From Acetobacteraceae bacterium (GTDB taxonomy: Bacteria; Pseudomonadota; Alphaproteobacteria; Acetobacterales; Acetobacteraceae), in the NCBI GenBank assembly GCA_022842185.1, contig JALHQB010000009.1, positions 39,317-103,316 on the forward strand: DNA of 64,000 nucleotides. Direction: 5' to 3'. Positions 42,613 to 52,208 of the stretch are shown in pieces. Position numbers and translations under genes: made by a program. Under the pieces are notes generated by a model. That model ran no database searches, had not been told where the DNA came from, and saw only the letters and a program-made list of their open reading frames with translations. Each line of letters begins with the position of its first letter. Position 1 is the first letter of the stretch.

Positions 42613-42897
42613 GTGGCGAACCTTCTCAGCGTCCGCAGTGGTGATGACGATACGCTCTGGGCCGTCGTGGCGACGGTGGGGCGCAAAAGCCGCGTCGCGG
42701 AGGTGTTCCGGTCACGCGCCCAGGCGCTGGATGACCGCGCTTGGCGCGACCAGCAGGTCAAGGCCTATGTCGATTGGCTGGTACGGGCGCAGCAGCCTGT
42801 CCCGCATTATTCCGTGGCGCCGATCCGCCGGTCCGACCTGCCGCGCAAATGGACGCCGCTGCCCGCACTCGGCTTCCTGCGCGGCCAGATGATCTGA
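42613..42897 (+). CDS. Hypothetical protein, 94 residues
   Basis: The frame from GTG 42613 gives a mixed alpha/beta composition with DDDTLWAVVATVGRKSRVAEVF and an Arg/Trp-rich end (RKWTPLPALGFLRGQMI). No family recognised, no membrane segment. There is no clear Shine-Dalgarno site; an upstream TTG at 42577 is possible. Coding status rests on normal composition and codon-position GC bias, so it is uncertain. Confidence 0.5.
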   Translation: MANLLSVRSGDDDTLWAVVATVGRKSRVAEVFRSRAQALDDRAWRDQQVKAYVDWLVRAQQPVPHYSVAPIRRSDLPRKWTPLPALGFLRGQMI

Positions 42898-43039
42898 CGC
42901 ATCCGGACAGCAACCCCAGGCTGAACAACACCATGCATAATTCGCCACGCGCAGACGTGCGCGCGGCGCGTGACCTGGGTGGATTTGGCCCAGCCGAATG
43001 AGGGTGTATCGTCCTGTGGATATTCCGGAGGATACCGCC

Positions 43040-44062
43040 TTGCGCCATCAAAGCCGCGGCCCGCACCGAACCCGGCCACCGGCCCCGGCCCTGATGGCTG
43101 TCGCCGTGCTGCTGACCGCCTGCGCCGGGCAGCCTGGCGGCAATACGACGCTCGGGTCTGACGACGGCACGGATGCCTGTCGCCAGCAGGTCGAACAATT
43201 CGACCGCAACGCCGCGTTCTTCGCCGCGCCGGTCGTGGCGGGCGCGGCGGTGGTCGGCGCGGGCGGCGTCCTGGGCACCCGTCCGGGCCTCATCGGCGGC
43301 CTGGTCTGGGCCGCGAGTTCCGCCGCCGCGGCGGTCACCGCCACCAGCTACCTCGAAAGCCGGCAGCAGCAGGCCGCTGGTAATGCCGATGCGCTCGCCG
43401 CCGTGGTCGCAACCGACATCGACAAGGAAAACGACGGCATCGCCCAGACGCAGGCCTCGCTCGACAGCGTGACGGATTGCCGGCTGCGCGAAGCCCGCCG
43501 CGTCCAGGACGCCGCCCGTGCCGGTGAGATCCAGCGCCGCGACGCCGAAGCACGGCTCGCCGCGCTGCGCCAGCAGGCCGAACGGGACCTGGCGCGCAGC
43601 CAGTCCGTTCAGCAGCGCATCCAGGCGCGCTCCGCGGAACTCGACTCCGGCGCGGCAGTCGTCGCGCCGGCGGCGACTGCCGCAGCCCCGCCTCGGCCCC
43701 GCCCGGTCGCGACTCGGCCGGCCCAGGCGGTGGTGTTGCAGGCCGCGCCGCTGCCCTCCGCGGCGCCGGTCGCGCAGGTCGTGCCGCCGCGCCAGCAGGT
43801 GCAGATCGTGCCGACCCGCAATGAGGAATTCGTGGCGGTGGAGACGCCGGCCGGGCAGCGGCTGGGCTATGCGCGGGCGTCGGTCTTCGCCATTCCGGCC
43901 AACCAGACGCGCGCCATCGCCATGCCGGCCGTGGCGGGAGCCGCCGATTCCGCGCGGGTGCGCACGCTGGTCGCCACCAACATCGCCCGGCGCGAGAACT
44001 TCGCCGAGTCGGTGGGCGATCTGCAACGCGCGGTCAGCAGCGGCTTCGAACTCGGCACCTGA
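43040..44062 (+). CDS. Hypothetical lipoprotein with Gln/Arg coiled coil, TTG start
   Basis: TTG at 43040 has an ideal GGAGG 8 nt upstream. It gives a 340-residue protein whose first 28 residues form a signal peptide with lipobox (APALMAVAVLLTAC). ATG 42998 in the same frame has no such site and would lengthen the signal peptide. After the Cys come a Gly/Ala hydrophobic segment (VVAGAAVVGAGGVLG...), a helical region rich in Gln/Arg/Ala (about 110-200, coiled-coil-like), a Pro/Ala linker, and a small C-terminal domain (EEFVAVETPAGQRLGYARASV). No family recognised. Confidence 0.7.
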   Translation: MRHQSRGPHRTRPPAPALMAVAVLLTACAGQPGGNTTLGSDDGTDACRQQVEQFDRNAAFFAAPVVAGAAVVGAGGVLGTRPGLIGGLVWAASSAAAAVTATSYLESRQQQAAGNADALAAVVATDIDKENDGIAQTQASLDSVTDCRLREARRVQDAARAGEIQRRDAEARLAALRQQAERDLARSQSVQQRIQARSAELDSGAAVVAPAATAAAPPRPRPVATRPAQAVVLQAAPLPSAAPVAQVVPPRQQVQIVPTRNEEFVAVETPAGQRLGYARASVFAIPANQTRAIAMPAVAGAADSARVRTLVATNIARRENFAESVGDLQRAVSSGFELGT

Positions 44063-44074
44063 CGGCGCCGCGCG

Positions 44075-44377
44075 TCAGATCAATTCGGTCCGGCGCGCCA
44101 GGTCGCGCTGGAGCCGCAGCCGGACACCCTGGCGGTCGCAGGGCGCGACGTAGCTGGCGGGCACGGCGGTGGCGATCGGCATGGATGCGTTGCGCGGGCG
44201 CGAATACCCGGCCAAGCGGATATCGAGACCGCCCGTGCCGTGATTGCGCATCACCTCCCCCCACTCGCCGGCATGGGCGGTGACCAGGGGGCCTGGTTCG
44301 TCGCGCACCAGGCGCACCAGGTCGCCAGTTTCGAAACGCGGCACCGGCGTGCCGTCGAGCTGATAGGTGATCCGCAT
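44075..44377 (-). CDS. Hypothetical protein, tandem paralogue 1 (100 residues)
   Basis: MRITYQLDGTPVPRFETGDL opens a small beta-rich protein with EWGEVMRNHGTGGLDIRLAG and SRPR, ending in a basic helix (LRLQRDLARR). More than half of its residues match the adjacent gene at 44440-44739 when aligned by eye without large gaps. The fold resembles a small barrel (KOW/SH3-like), which is inference. No family recognised. It is convergent with the lipoprotein gene, 12 bp apart. Confidence 0.7.
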   Translation of the reverse strand: MRITYQLDGTPVPRFETGDLVRLVRDEPGPLVTAHAGEWGEVMRNHGTGGLDIRLAGYSRPRNASMPIATAVPASYVAPCDRQGVRLRLQRDLARRTELI

Positions 44378-44439
44378 CGATCCTCCCGTTGGTGGCAGGC
44401 GGGTTGGTGGAGTCTGAGCCGGACGCATGAATGAATCGC

Positions 44440-44739
44440 TTACGCCCGCGCGGTGCGCCGCAGATCGCGCTGGAGGCCAAGCGCGAGGCCATGCCGGTCG
44501 CATGGCAGTACAAGGCGCGGCGGCAGGCAGGTGATGTCCGGCAGGACGCTGGTGCGCGGGCGCGAATACCCGGCCAGACGGATGTCGATCCCGTCGACCC
44601 CACGGTTCCGCAGCACGCTGCCCCATTCGCCGGCGAAGGCCATCGGATTGGGGCCCGGTTCATCGGCCTGCAGGCGAACGAGGTCGCCCGGTTCATAGAC
44701 CGGCACCGGAGTGCCATCCCTGCGATATGTGATCCGCAT
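44440..44739 (-). CDS. Hypothetical protein, tandem paralogue 2 (99 residues)
   Basis: MRITYRRDGTPVPVYEPGDL is followed by ADEPGPNPMAFAGEWGSVLR, GIDIRLAGYSRPR and a closing LGLQRDLRRTARA. It aligns end to end with the gene 62 bp downstream (44075-44377), so the pair arose by tandem duplication. The shared core is GDLVRL, DEPGP, AGEWG, DIRLAGYSRPR and LPCDR/APCDR with one conserved Cys near the end. Function unknown. Confidence 0.7.
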   Translation of the reverse strand: MRITYRRDGTPVPVYEPGDLVRLQADEPGPNPMAFAGEWGSVLRNRGVDGIDIRLAGYSRPRTSVLPDITCLPPRLVLPCDRHGLALGLQRDLRRTARA

Positions 44740-44862
44740 GCCGGCCCGGCCTGTGTGTTGACCAGGACCAGGGTGGCTGCGCGCCGGTGAAGGAAGGTTT
44801 TACGTGCCCGGCGAAATTGCGCTGGCTTGCTTCACCGCCACGCCGGCCTCACGCGCGTTGGA

Positions 44863-45108
44863 TCAACCGCCATCCCCGGGCCGTCGTGCCGCCAGGAACA
44901 GCCAGGCAATCCAGCCGAGGCCACCCACAACGAGAAGATGGGACCCGAGCACCGTGAGCACGGTTTCCCAATGCCATCCTGACAGTTCCAGCATCGTCGC
45001 CGCCGCCGGGATGCTGAACCACAGCGTCACCGCCAGCAGCATCACGATCACCGCCGCCGGCAGTGGACGACGTCGGGCGGGGGGCAGGCCGGGTGGGCGG
45101 CGGATCAT
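44863..45108 (-). CDS. Small membrane protein, 81 residues
   Basis: A basic Pro/Arg N-terminus is followed by two hydrophobic helices (AAVIVMLLAVTLWFSIPAAA, about 18-37, and VLTVLGSHLLVVGGLGWIAW, about 50-69). No family recognised. A longer overlapping frame on the same strand lacks this membrane pattern. Gap to kdsA is 94 bp. Confidence 0.6.
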   Translation of the reverse strand: MIRRPPGLPPARRRPLPAAVIVMLLAVTLWFSIPAAATMLELSGWHWETVLTVLGSHLLVVGGLGWIAWLFLAARRPGDGG

Positions 45109-45202
45109 CGCGGGTCATTCTCCATCATCGTCACCGCAGCCATGGCCCGCGATCATCAGCGAGGCGCCGGCGCCAGGCAACCGTCGCCATGTCGCCCGGC
45201 GA

Positions 45203-46024
45203 TCAACCTGCTTTCGCCAGCGCGTCGAAGGCCTTCAAACGCGCGATGAGCGCCGGCATCTGCCGCAGCGGGATCATGTTCGGGCCATCGGACGGCGCAT
45301 GGTCGGGGTCCTCATGCGTCTCGATGAACACGGCGGCGACGCCCACCGCGACCGCGGCGCGCGCCATGACGGGGGCGTATTCGCGCTGGCCGCCTGACGA
45401 CGTGCCCTGCCCGCCCGGTTGCTGCACGGCGTGGGTCGCATCCATCACCACCGGGTATCCGGTGGCGGCCATGATCGGCAGGGACCGCATGTCCGCAACC
45501 AGCGTGTTGTAGCCGAAGGAGGCACCGCGCTCGCACAGCATGATCTTCTCATTGCCGGTGGAGGCGATCTTCGCCGCGACGTTCTTCATGTCCCACGGGG
45601 CGAGGAACTGGCCCTTCTTCACATTGATCGCGCGGCCGGTCTCGCCGGCCGCGATCAGCAGGTCGGTCTGGCGGCACAGGAAGGCCGGGATCTGGAGGAC
45701 GTCCACCGCCTCGGCGGCGGGCGCGCAATGGTCGGGAAGATGCACGTCGGTCAGGGTGGGCAGGCCGGTGCGGTCACGCACCTCGGCGAGGATCGCGAGG
45801 CCTTCCGCCATGCCGATGCCGCGCGCGGCGCTGACCGATGTGCGGTTAGCCTTGTCGAAGGAGGATTTGTAGATCAGCGGCACACCGGCGGCCTTGGCCA
45901 TCTCGGCCAGCGCTGCGGCGGTCTCCAGCGCATGGGCGCGGCTTTCGATCTGGCAGGGGCCGGAGATGAAGACCAGCGGCAGGTCGTTGCCGATGGTGAT
46001 GGGGCCGACGGAGACGTGATGCAT
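45203..46024 (-). CDS. kdsA: 3-deoxy-D-manno-octulosonate 8-phosphate synthase
   Basis: This 273-residue TIM-barrel enzyme condenses phosphoenolpyruvate and arabinose 5-phosphate in KDO/LPS synthesis. Motifs are [49 protein letters not shown] and THAVQQPGG. The Cys of GPCQIES occupies the position that distinguishes metal-dependent (class II) KdsA from the metal-free class, which has Asn there. ATG 46024 preserves the usual length. It lies in the conserved tpiA-secG-pyrG-kdsA neighbourhood with a GST gene between pyrG and kdsA. Confidence 0.95.
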   Translation of the reverse strand: MHHVSVGPITIGNDLPLVFISGPCQIESRAHALETAAALAEMAKAAGVPLIYKSSFDKANRTSVSAARGIGMAEGLAILAEVRDRTGLPTLTDVHLPDHCAPAAEAVDVLQIPAFLCRQTDLLIAAGETGRAINVKKGQFLAPWDMKNVAAKIASTGNEKIMLCERGASFGYNTLVADMRSLPIMAATGYPVVMDATHAVQQPGGQGTSSGGQREYAPVMARAAVAVGVAAVFIETHEDPDHAPSDGPNMIPLRQMPALIARLKAFDALAKAG

Positions 46025-46239
46025 GGGAAGGATCTCTTGCGTCCTGGTGTGCTGCGGCGCACGGGTGCCGCCAGGGGGGCGGCCTTCGATCAATCACCTA
46101 GGGCAGATTCCGTCTGACTGGAAATCACTCAGGCGCTTGAAGATACTCGCTCAAACAAAGGCAAAGAGCGTCGTGCGGGTAGCAAATGCGGTGCGCCGCA
46201 GCAGACCCGCAACGCCAATGACTCATCCTGCGCGTTCGT
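46025..46239. other. Intergenic region with GATTCC palindrome
   Basis: This 215 bp gap lies between kdsA and the GST gene (both minus strand) and has lower GC than its surroundings. It contains the inverted repeat GATTCCGTC-TGA-CTGGAAATC (46106-46126), pairing imperfectly. Similar GATTCC...GGAATC palindromes recur between genes in alphaproteobacteria (general knowledge, not checked). The kdsA promoter should lie here. No ORF or tRNA seen. Confidence 0.4.
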
Positions 46240-46953
46240 TCAGAGATCGAGTTCCGGATAGTGCCGGAAAATCCCCTGCTCATTGAATGGAATGCGGCGC
46301 TCGCTCGCCAGATAGGCCGCGATTCGCGGACGCCCCGCCACGGCTTCGGCAAGCGCTGCCACCTTCGGGGTCTTGCGCAGGGCGCGTTCTGACGCCTTGG
46401 GGAAGGCATATCGCAGCCCGGCGACGAGCTGGAACAGCGACGTCTCCGCATAGGTCACGCGGGCGCCGACCAGATGCGCGGCCCCCTTCGGATTGCGCTC
46501 CAGCACCGCCTCGAACCATTGCAGGAATTTGGGCACCCGTTCGGCGCAGAAATCGGCGGCGCGGCGCTTCGCCTCGGGCTTCTGGTCCTCGTAATACAGG
46601 CCGGAGCCGATCGGGTGGTGGGCGTCATGCGCCTCGGTCACCACATCGGCGATGGTCAGTTGCAGCTGGTGCGTCCAGAGCCGGCCCGCCTCGCTGCGCG
46701 GCGCGAGGCCATGCCGGTCGCCCAGATACAGCAGGATCGCCGCCGTCTGGCCGATCACGCGCTTGCCATGCCTGAGCACCGGCAGCGCGAAGGCCGGCGT
46801 GATGATCGCCGGATCGTCGATGCCAGTATCTCCGCCCACCCCGTCGTCAAGCGCGATGTCGCGATACGGGGCGCCGGCTTCTTCGAGGGCCAGCCGGACG
46901 AATTCGCCGCGCCCCTGCAGGCCAGGCCAGTAGTGCAGTTCATAGGCAGCCAT
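46240..46953 (-). CDS. Glutathione S-transferase family protein
   Basis: This 237-residue protein has an N-terminal thioredoxin-like domain (YELHYWPGLQGRGEFVRLAL, with the tyrosine expected near residue 7, and RVIGQTAAILLYLGDR carrying the glutathione-binding Q-T). An all-helical C-terminal domain follows (ETSLFQLVAGLRYAFPKAS). It resembles prostaglandin-D-synthase/sigma-like bacterial GSTs. It is an insertion relative to the usual pyrG-kdsA adjacency. Substrate unknown. Confidence 0.87.
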   Translation of the reverse strand: MAAYELHYWPGLQGRGEFVRLALEEAGAPYRDIALDDGVGGDTGIDDPAIITPAFALPVLRHGKRVIGQTAAILLYLGDRHGLAPRSEAGRLWTHQLQLTIADVVTEAHDAHHPIGSGLYYEDQKPEAKRRAADFCAERVPKFLQWFEAVLERNPKGAAHLVGARVTYAETSLFQLVAGLRYAFPKASERALRKTPKVAALAEAVAGRPRIAAYLASERRIPFNEQGIFRHYPELDL

Positions 46954-46994
46954 CGGTCACCTCATCCGCTTGACGGGGTGGCCACCGGCCGCCC

Positions 46995-48824
<1,830 letters not shown>

Positions 48825-49148
48825 TTAGTTGTTCGGCACGGCAGGCAGCGCCGGGACCGCGGGCGCCGCCGGGGTGGCTGCCGGCGCGGGCGAATCGAGG
48901 ATCGAGCGGTTCTGCATCGAGGTCCCGCGGTTCAGCAGCGCCAGCGTCAGCGCCAGGATGAAGAACAGGGTGCCCAGGATGGCCGTGCCGCGCGTCAGCA
49001 GGTTGGCCGTGCCGCGCCCGCCCATGAAGGACCCCATCCCCTGGGAGGAGCCGATGCCCAGCCCACCGCCCTCGCTGCGCTGGAGCAGCACGAGGCCGAT
49101 CAGGGCCAGGGTGACGAACAGGAAGACGACGAGCAGGACGGTTGTCAT
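48825..49148 (-). CDS. secG: Preprotein translocase subunit SecG
   Basis: This 107-residue protein has two membrane helices (about 3-23 and 53-72) around the conserved loop LVLLQRSEGGGLGIGSSQG, then an Ala/Pro tail typical of alphaproteobacterial SecG. It assists SecYE in protein export. tpiA is 54 bp upstream on the same strand. Confidence 0.95.
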   Translation of the reverse strand: MTTVLLVVFLFVTLALIGLVLLQRSEGGGLGIGSSQGMGSFMGGRGTANLLTRGTAILGTLFFILALTLALLNRGTSMQNRSILDSPAPAATPAAPAVPALPAVPNN

Positions 49149-49202
49149 GGTGGCGGGCTTCTACAGCATCGGCGGGCGCCGGAGCAATGCCGGGCCGGCG
49201 GG

Positions 49203-49934
49203 CTACCCCGCCGCGCGGGCGATCGCCAGGAAGTCCTCCGCGACCAGGCTCGCACCGCCCACCAGCGCGCCATCCACATCCGGCAGGGCGAGGATCGCTG
49301 CCGCATTGCCCGGCTTGACCGAACCGCCATACAGCAGCCGGGTGGTCGCGCCGACCGCCTGGCGCAAGGCGGCATGGATCGCGGCGATGTCAGCCTCGGT
49401 GGGGGTCTTGCCGGTGCCGATCGCCCAGACCGGTTCATAGGCGACCACGCCGCCGGCCGCGGCGAAGCCTTCGGGCAGGCTGCCGGTGACCTGGTTGCGG
49501 ACGACGCTCTCGGCCTGCCCGGCCTCGCGCTGGGCCAGGGTTTCGCCGACGCAGACGATGGGCGTCAGGCCGGCGGCGATGGCCGCGATCGCCTTGGCCT
49601 TCACCTGGGCGTCGGTTTCCGCGTGATCGGCCCGGCGTTCGGAATGGCCAAGGATCACGTAGGTCGCCCCCGCATCGGCCAGCATGGCCGCGGCGATGTC
49701 CCCGGTATGGGCGCCCTTCGGATTGGCGTGGCAATCCTGCCCGCCAGTCGCGACCGGCGAGCCGGCCAATGCCGCCGCCACCGCCGCGACCAAGGTGGCG
49801 GGCGGGCAGACGAGGATCTCCGCATGGATCCCCTCGCCGCCGGCCGCGACCGCCCGCGCCAGGGCCAGCCCATCGGCGGCCAACCCGTGCATCTTCCAGT
49901 TACCGGCAACCAATGGGCGCAATCCTGGCGTCAC
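49203..49934 (-). CDS. tpiA: Triosephosphate isomerase
   Basis: This 243-residue TIM barrel begins with the conserved LVAGNWKMHG. The catalytic His is in VILGHSERR and the catalytic Glu in VVAYEPVWAIGTGKTPT. It interconverts dihydroxyacetone phosphate and glyceraldehyde 3-phosphate. First gene of the tpiA-secG-pyrG series. Copy A3 of the intergenic repeat lies just upstream, so its promoter must lie within or before that element. Confidence 0.97.
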   Translation of the reverse strand: MTPGLRPLVAGNWKMHGLAADGLALARAVAAGGEGIHAEILVCPPATLVAAVAAALAGSPVATGGQDCHANPKGAHTGDIAAAMLADAGATYVILGHSERRADHAETDAQVKAKAIAAIAAGLTPIVCVGETLAQREAGQAESVVRNQVTGSLPEGFAAAGGVVAYEPVWAIGTGKTPTEADIAAIHAALRQAVGATTRLLYGGSVKPGNAAAILALPDVDGALVGGASLVAEDFLAIARAAG

Positions 49935-50052
49935 GGCGGCTTCTCCCCTTGCATCCCGGCCGGGTTAGCGTCCGGCACCCTCCCTGTCCATGGGGCGCCA
50001 GGAAGCGGGCTTCCGAGATTCAACACCTGCGAGGGTATGTTGATGGTGGTCC

Positions 50053-50260
50053 TTGGAGAGGGGCGTTGCCCCTCTCCAAACCTCACCCCACCAAAGGCTT
50101 AAGGCCTTTGGAAACCTCAACCTTGGTGCTGAACGCCGTCGGTCGGTGCCAAGAAGGCTGCCCAATTCGTGACACCCGACCGGGAACGACGCCAAGGTCC
50201 CGCGGTCCAGGGACCCGTTGGTCCCTGGCGGGGTGGTTTGGAGGGGCAGCGCCCCTCCAA
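50053..50260 (+). repeat. Family A intergenic repeat, full copy A3
   Basis: This is a 208 bp element in the same orientation as A4. The left end is TTGGAGAGGGGC-GTT-GCCCCTCTCCAA, followed by CCAAAGGC-TTAAG-GCCTTTGG, a spacer with GGTGCTGAACG and GTCGGTCGG, then GGTCCAGGGACC/GGTCCCTGG and TTTGGAGGGGC/GCCCCTCCAA. It lies between the divergent tpiA and PpiD-like genes, so here it cannot be just a terminator; promoters must lie inside or at its edges. Confidence 0.8.
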
Positions 50261-50312
50261 TCGTCTCGCGCGCCTCTTCCGTCCCGCCCCCTGCCCGGCT
50301 ATCCACGCGCCC

Positions 50313-52208
50313 ATGCTCACCGCGATGCGCCGCTTTGCCGGCACTTGGTTCGCCAAGATCCTCTTCATCCTTCTTATCGCGTCCTTCGCCGTCTGGGGGA
50401 TCGAGGATGTCGTGCGGAATTTCGGCCGCGAGACCGCGGTTGTCCGCGTCGGCGACAGCGCGATCGAATTGCCCGAGGCCCAGGCCGCCGCGCGGCGGGA
50501 GATGTCACGCATCGCCCGGCAGCTCGGCAACCGGTTCGAACCGGACGACAATATCCGCCGCGCGGTCGGTGCCACGGCGCTGGAACGCCTGATCGCCGAG
50601 CGGGTGCTGCGGCTTGAGGCGCAGCGCATGGGCATCGTGGCGCCGCCCGAGACGGTGCGCGAGTCCGTCTTCTCCATCCCCGGGCTGCGCGGGCCGGATG
50701 GCACCTTCTCCCGCCAGATCTTCGACAGCTTCCTGCGCGCCAATGAGATGAGCGAGCCGCAATTCCTCCAGGTGGTGGCCGATGACGTGCTCCGCCAGCA
50801 GCTGCTGGGCGCGGTGCGGGCGGGCTCGGCGGGCCCGGATGCGATGTCGGCGCCGCTGCTCGCCTGGGCGTTCCAGCGGCGGGACGCGGAGGTTGTGCGC
50901 ATCGCGCGGGCCGACATGCCCGAGCCCGAGGCGCCGACCGAAGCGCAGCTGCGTCGCTACCAGGAGAACAACCCGGCGCGCTTCTCCTCGCCAGAATTCC
51001 GCGAAGTGTCGGTGCTGGCGCTGTCGCCCGAGACGCTGGCCGGTGAGATCGAGGTGAGCGACGCGGATGTCGAGCAGGCCTATGAGGCCCGCCGCGCGCA
51101 ATTCGAAACGCCCGAACGCCGCCTGCTGTACCAGGCGGTGGTGCCCAATGAGGAAGCGTCCCGTGCCATTGCCGAGGCCTGGCGCGCGGGCGCGGACCTC
51201 TCGGCGATCGAGACGCAGGCCCGCGCGGCCGATGGCGGGGCGGCCGATCTCGGCCTGCTGGACCGGGCGACGCTGCCGATCGCCGATGTCGCGGCGGCGG
51301 CCTTCGCGGCCGAACCAGGTGCCGTGACCGACCCGATCCGCAGCCCCTTCGGCTGGCATGTGATGAAGGTGGAGCGCGTGGAGCCCGCCACGCGGCGCAC
51401 GCTGGATCAGGTGCGCGACGAATTGCGGCGGGAGGTGGCGCATGATCGCGCCATGGACATCGCCTATGAACGCGCCAACCGGGTCGAGGACGCGCTGGCC
51501 GGTGGTGCCACGCTGGCCGATGTGGCGCAGCGCTTCGCGCTGACGGTCGCCACCGCGACGCTGGATGCGGCCGGGCGCGACCAGGCCAATACGGTCGTGA
51601 CGCTGCCGGTGGCCGAGGCACAGCGCGCCGCGCTGCTGCGCGCGATCTTCGCCGCCCGCCAGGGCGATGCGCCGCGCATGACCGAGATGGGCGATGCCTT
51701 CGTCGCCATCGAGATCCGCGGCGTGGTCCCGCCCGCGCTGCGGCCGTTCGAAAGCGTCGAGGCGGAACTGCGCACCGCCGTCATCGCCGATGCACGGCGG
51801 CGGGAGGCGGAACAGCGCGCCGCCGGGCTGCTGGCCGCGGTGCGCGGCGGCAAGACGCTGGTGGAAGCCGCCGGGGAAGCCGGGCTGACCGCCGAGGCGG
51901 TGGGGCCGTTCAGCCGCGACCCCGGCCAGGCCGGCCCGAACCTGCCGCCGGAACTGATCGCCCCGCTGTTCGAAGCCAAGGTCGGTGATGCGACGATGGT
52001 CGAGACACGCGACGGCTTCGCGGTGGCCCGGCTGACGGGGATCGTCCCCTTCGACACGACCAGCGACGCCGCTGCCCTGGCGCGGGTGCGCACCGACATC
52101 GAGCAGTCGATGCTCGAGGAGCTCGAAGGCCAGTTCGCGACCGCCCTGCGCGCGCGGTCCGATGTGCGGGTGAACACGCCGATGCTGGAACAGGTGACCG
52201 GGCGATGA
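50313..52208 (+). CDS. PpiD/SurA-like periplasmic peptidyl-prolyl isomerase chaperone
   Basis: This 631-residue protein has an N-terminal membrane anchor (KILFILLIASFAVWGIEDVV, about 13-32) followed by a SurA_N/PpiD chaperone region and a parvulin-type segment near 265-355 (FETPERRLLYQAVVPNEEAS, then RSPFGWHVMKVERVEP, the terminal strand). A second, degenerate parvulin-like region may follow. It should help fold outer-membrane proteins from the outer face of the inner membrane. ATG 50313 or 50325 is possible. The stop overlaps trpE by 4 nt. Confidence 0.87.
   Translation: MLTAMRRFAGTWFAKILFILLIASFAVWGIEDVVRNFGRETAVVRVGDSAIELPEAQAAARREMSRIARQLGNRFEPDDNIRRAVGATALERLIAERVLRLEAQRMGIVAPPETVRESVFSIPGLRGPDGTFSRQIFDSFLRANEMSEPQFLQVVADDVLRQQLLGAVRAGSAGPDAMSAPLLAWAFQRRDAEVVRIARADMPEPEAPTEAQLRRYQENNPARFSSPEFREVSVLALSPETLAGEIEVSDADVEQAYEARRAQFETPERRLLYQAVVPNEEASRAIAEAWRAGADLSAIETQARAADGGAADLGLLDRATLPIADVAAAAFAAEPGAVTDPIRSPFGWHVMKVERVEPATRRTLDQVRDELRREVAHDRAMDIAYERANRVEDALAGGATLADVAQRFALTVATATLDAAGRDQANTVVTLPVAEAQRAALLRAIFAARQGDAPRMTEMGDAFVAIEIRGVVPPALRPFESVEAELRTAVIADARRREAEQRAAGLLAAVRGGKTLVEAAGEAGLTAEAVGPFSRDPGQAGPNLPPELIAPLFEAKVGDATMVETRDGFAVARLTGIVPFDTTSDAAALARVRTDIEQSMLEELEGQFATALRARSDVRVNTPMLEQVTGR

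Noticed and set aside
44849..45118. 89-codon minus-strand frame overlapping the small membrane protein
   Set aside because: Shifted frame without membrane helices; the 81-codon frame has two clean helices and fits better.
50169..50312. N-terminal extension of the PpiD-like protein translated from the family A repeat
   Set aside because: The sequence is the translated repeat arm (GPVGPWRGGL...), also seen as a similar extension upstream of the RES remnant; the chaperone starts at 50313.
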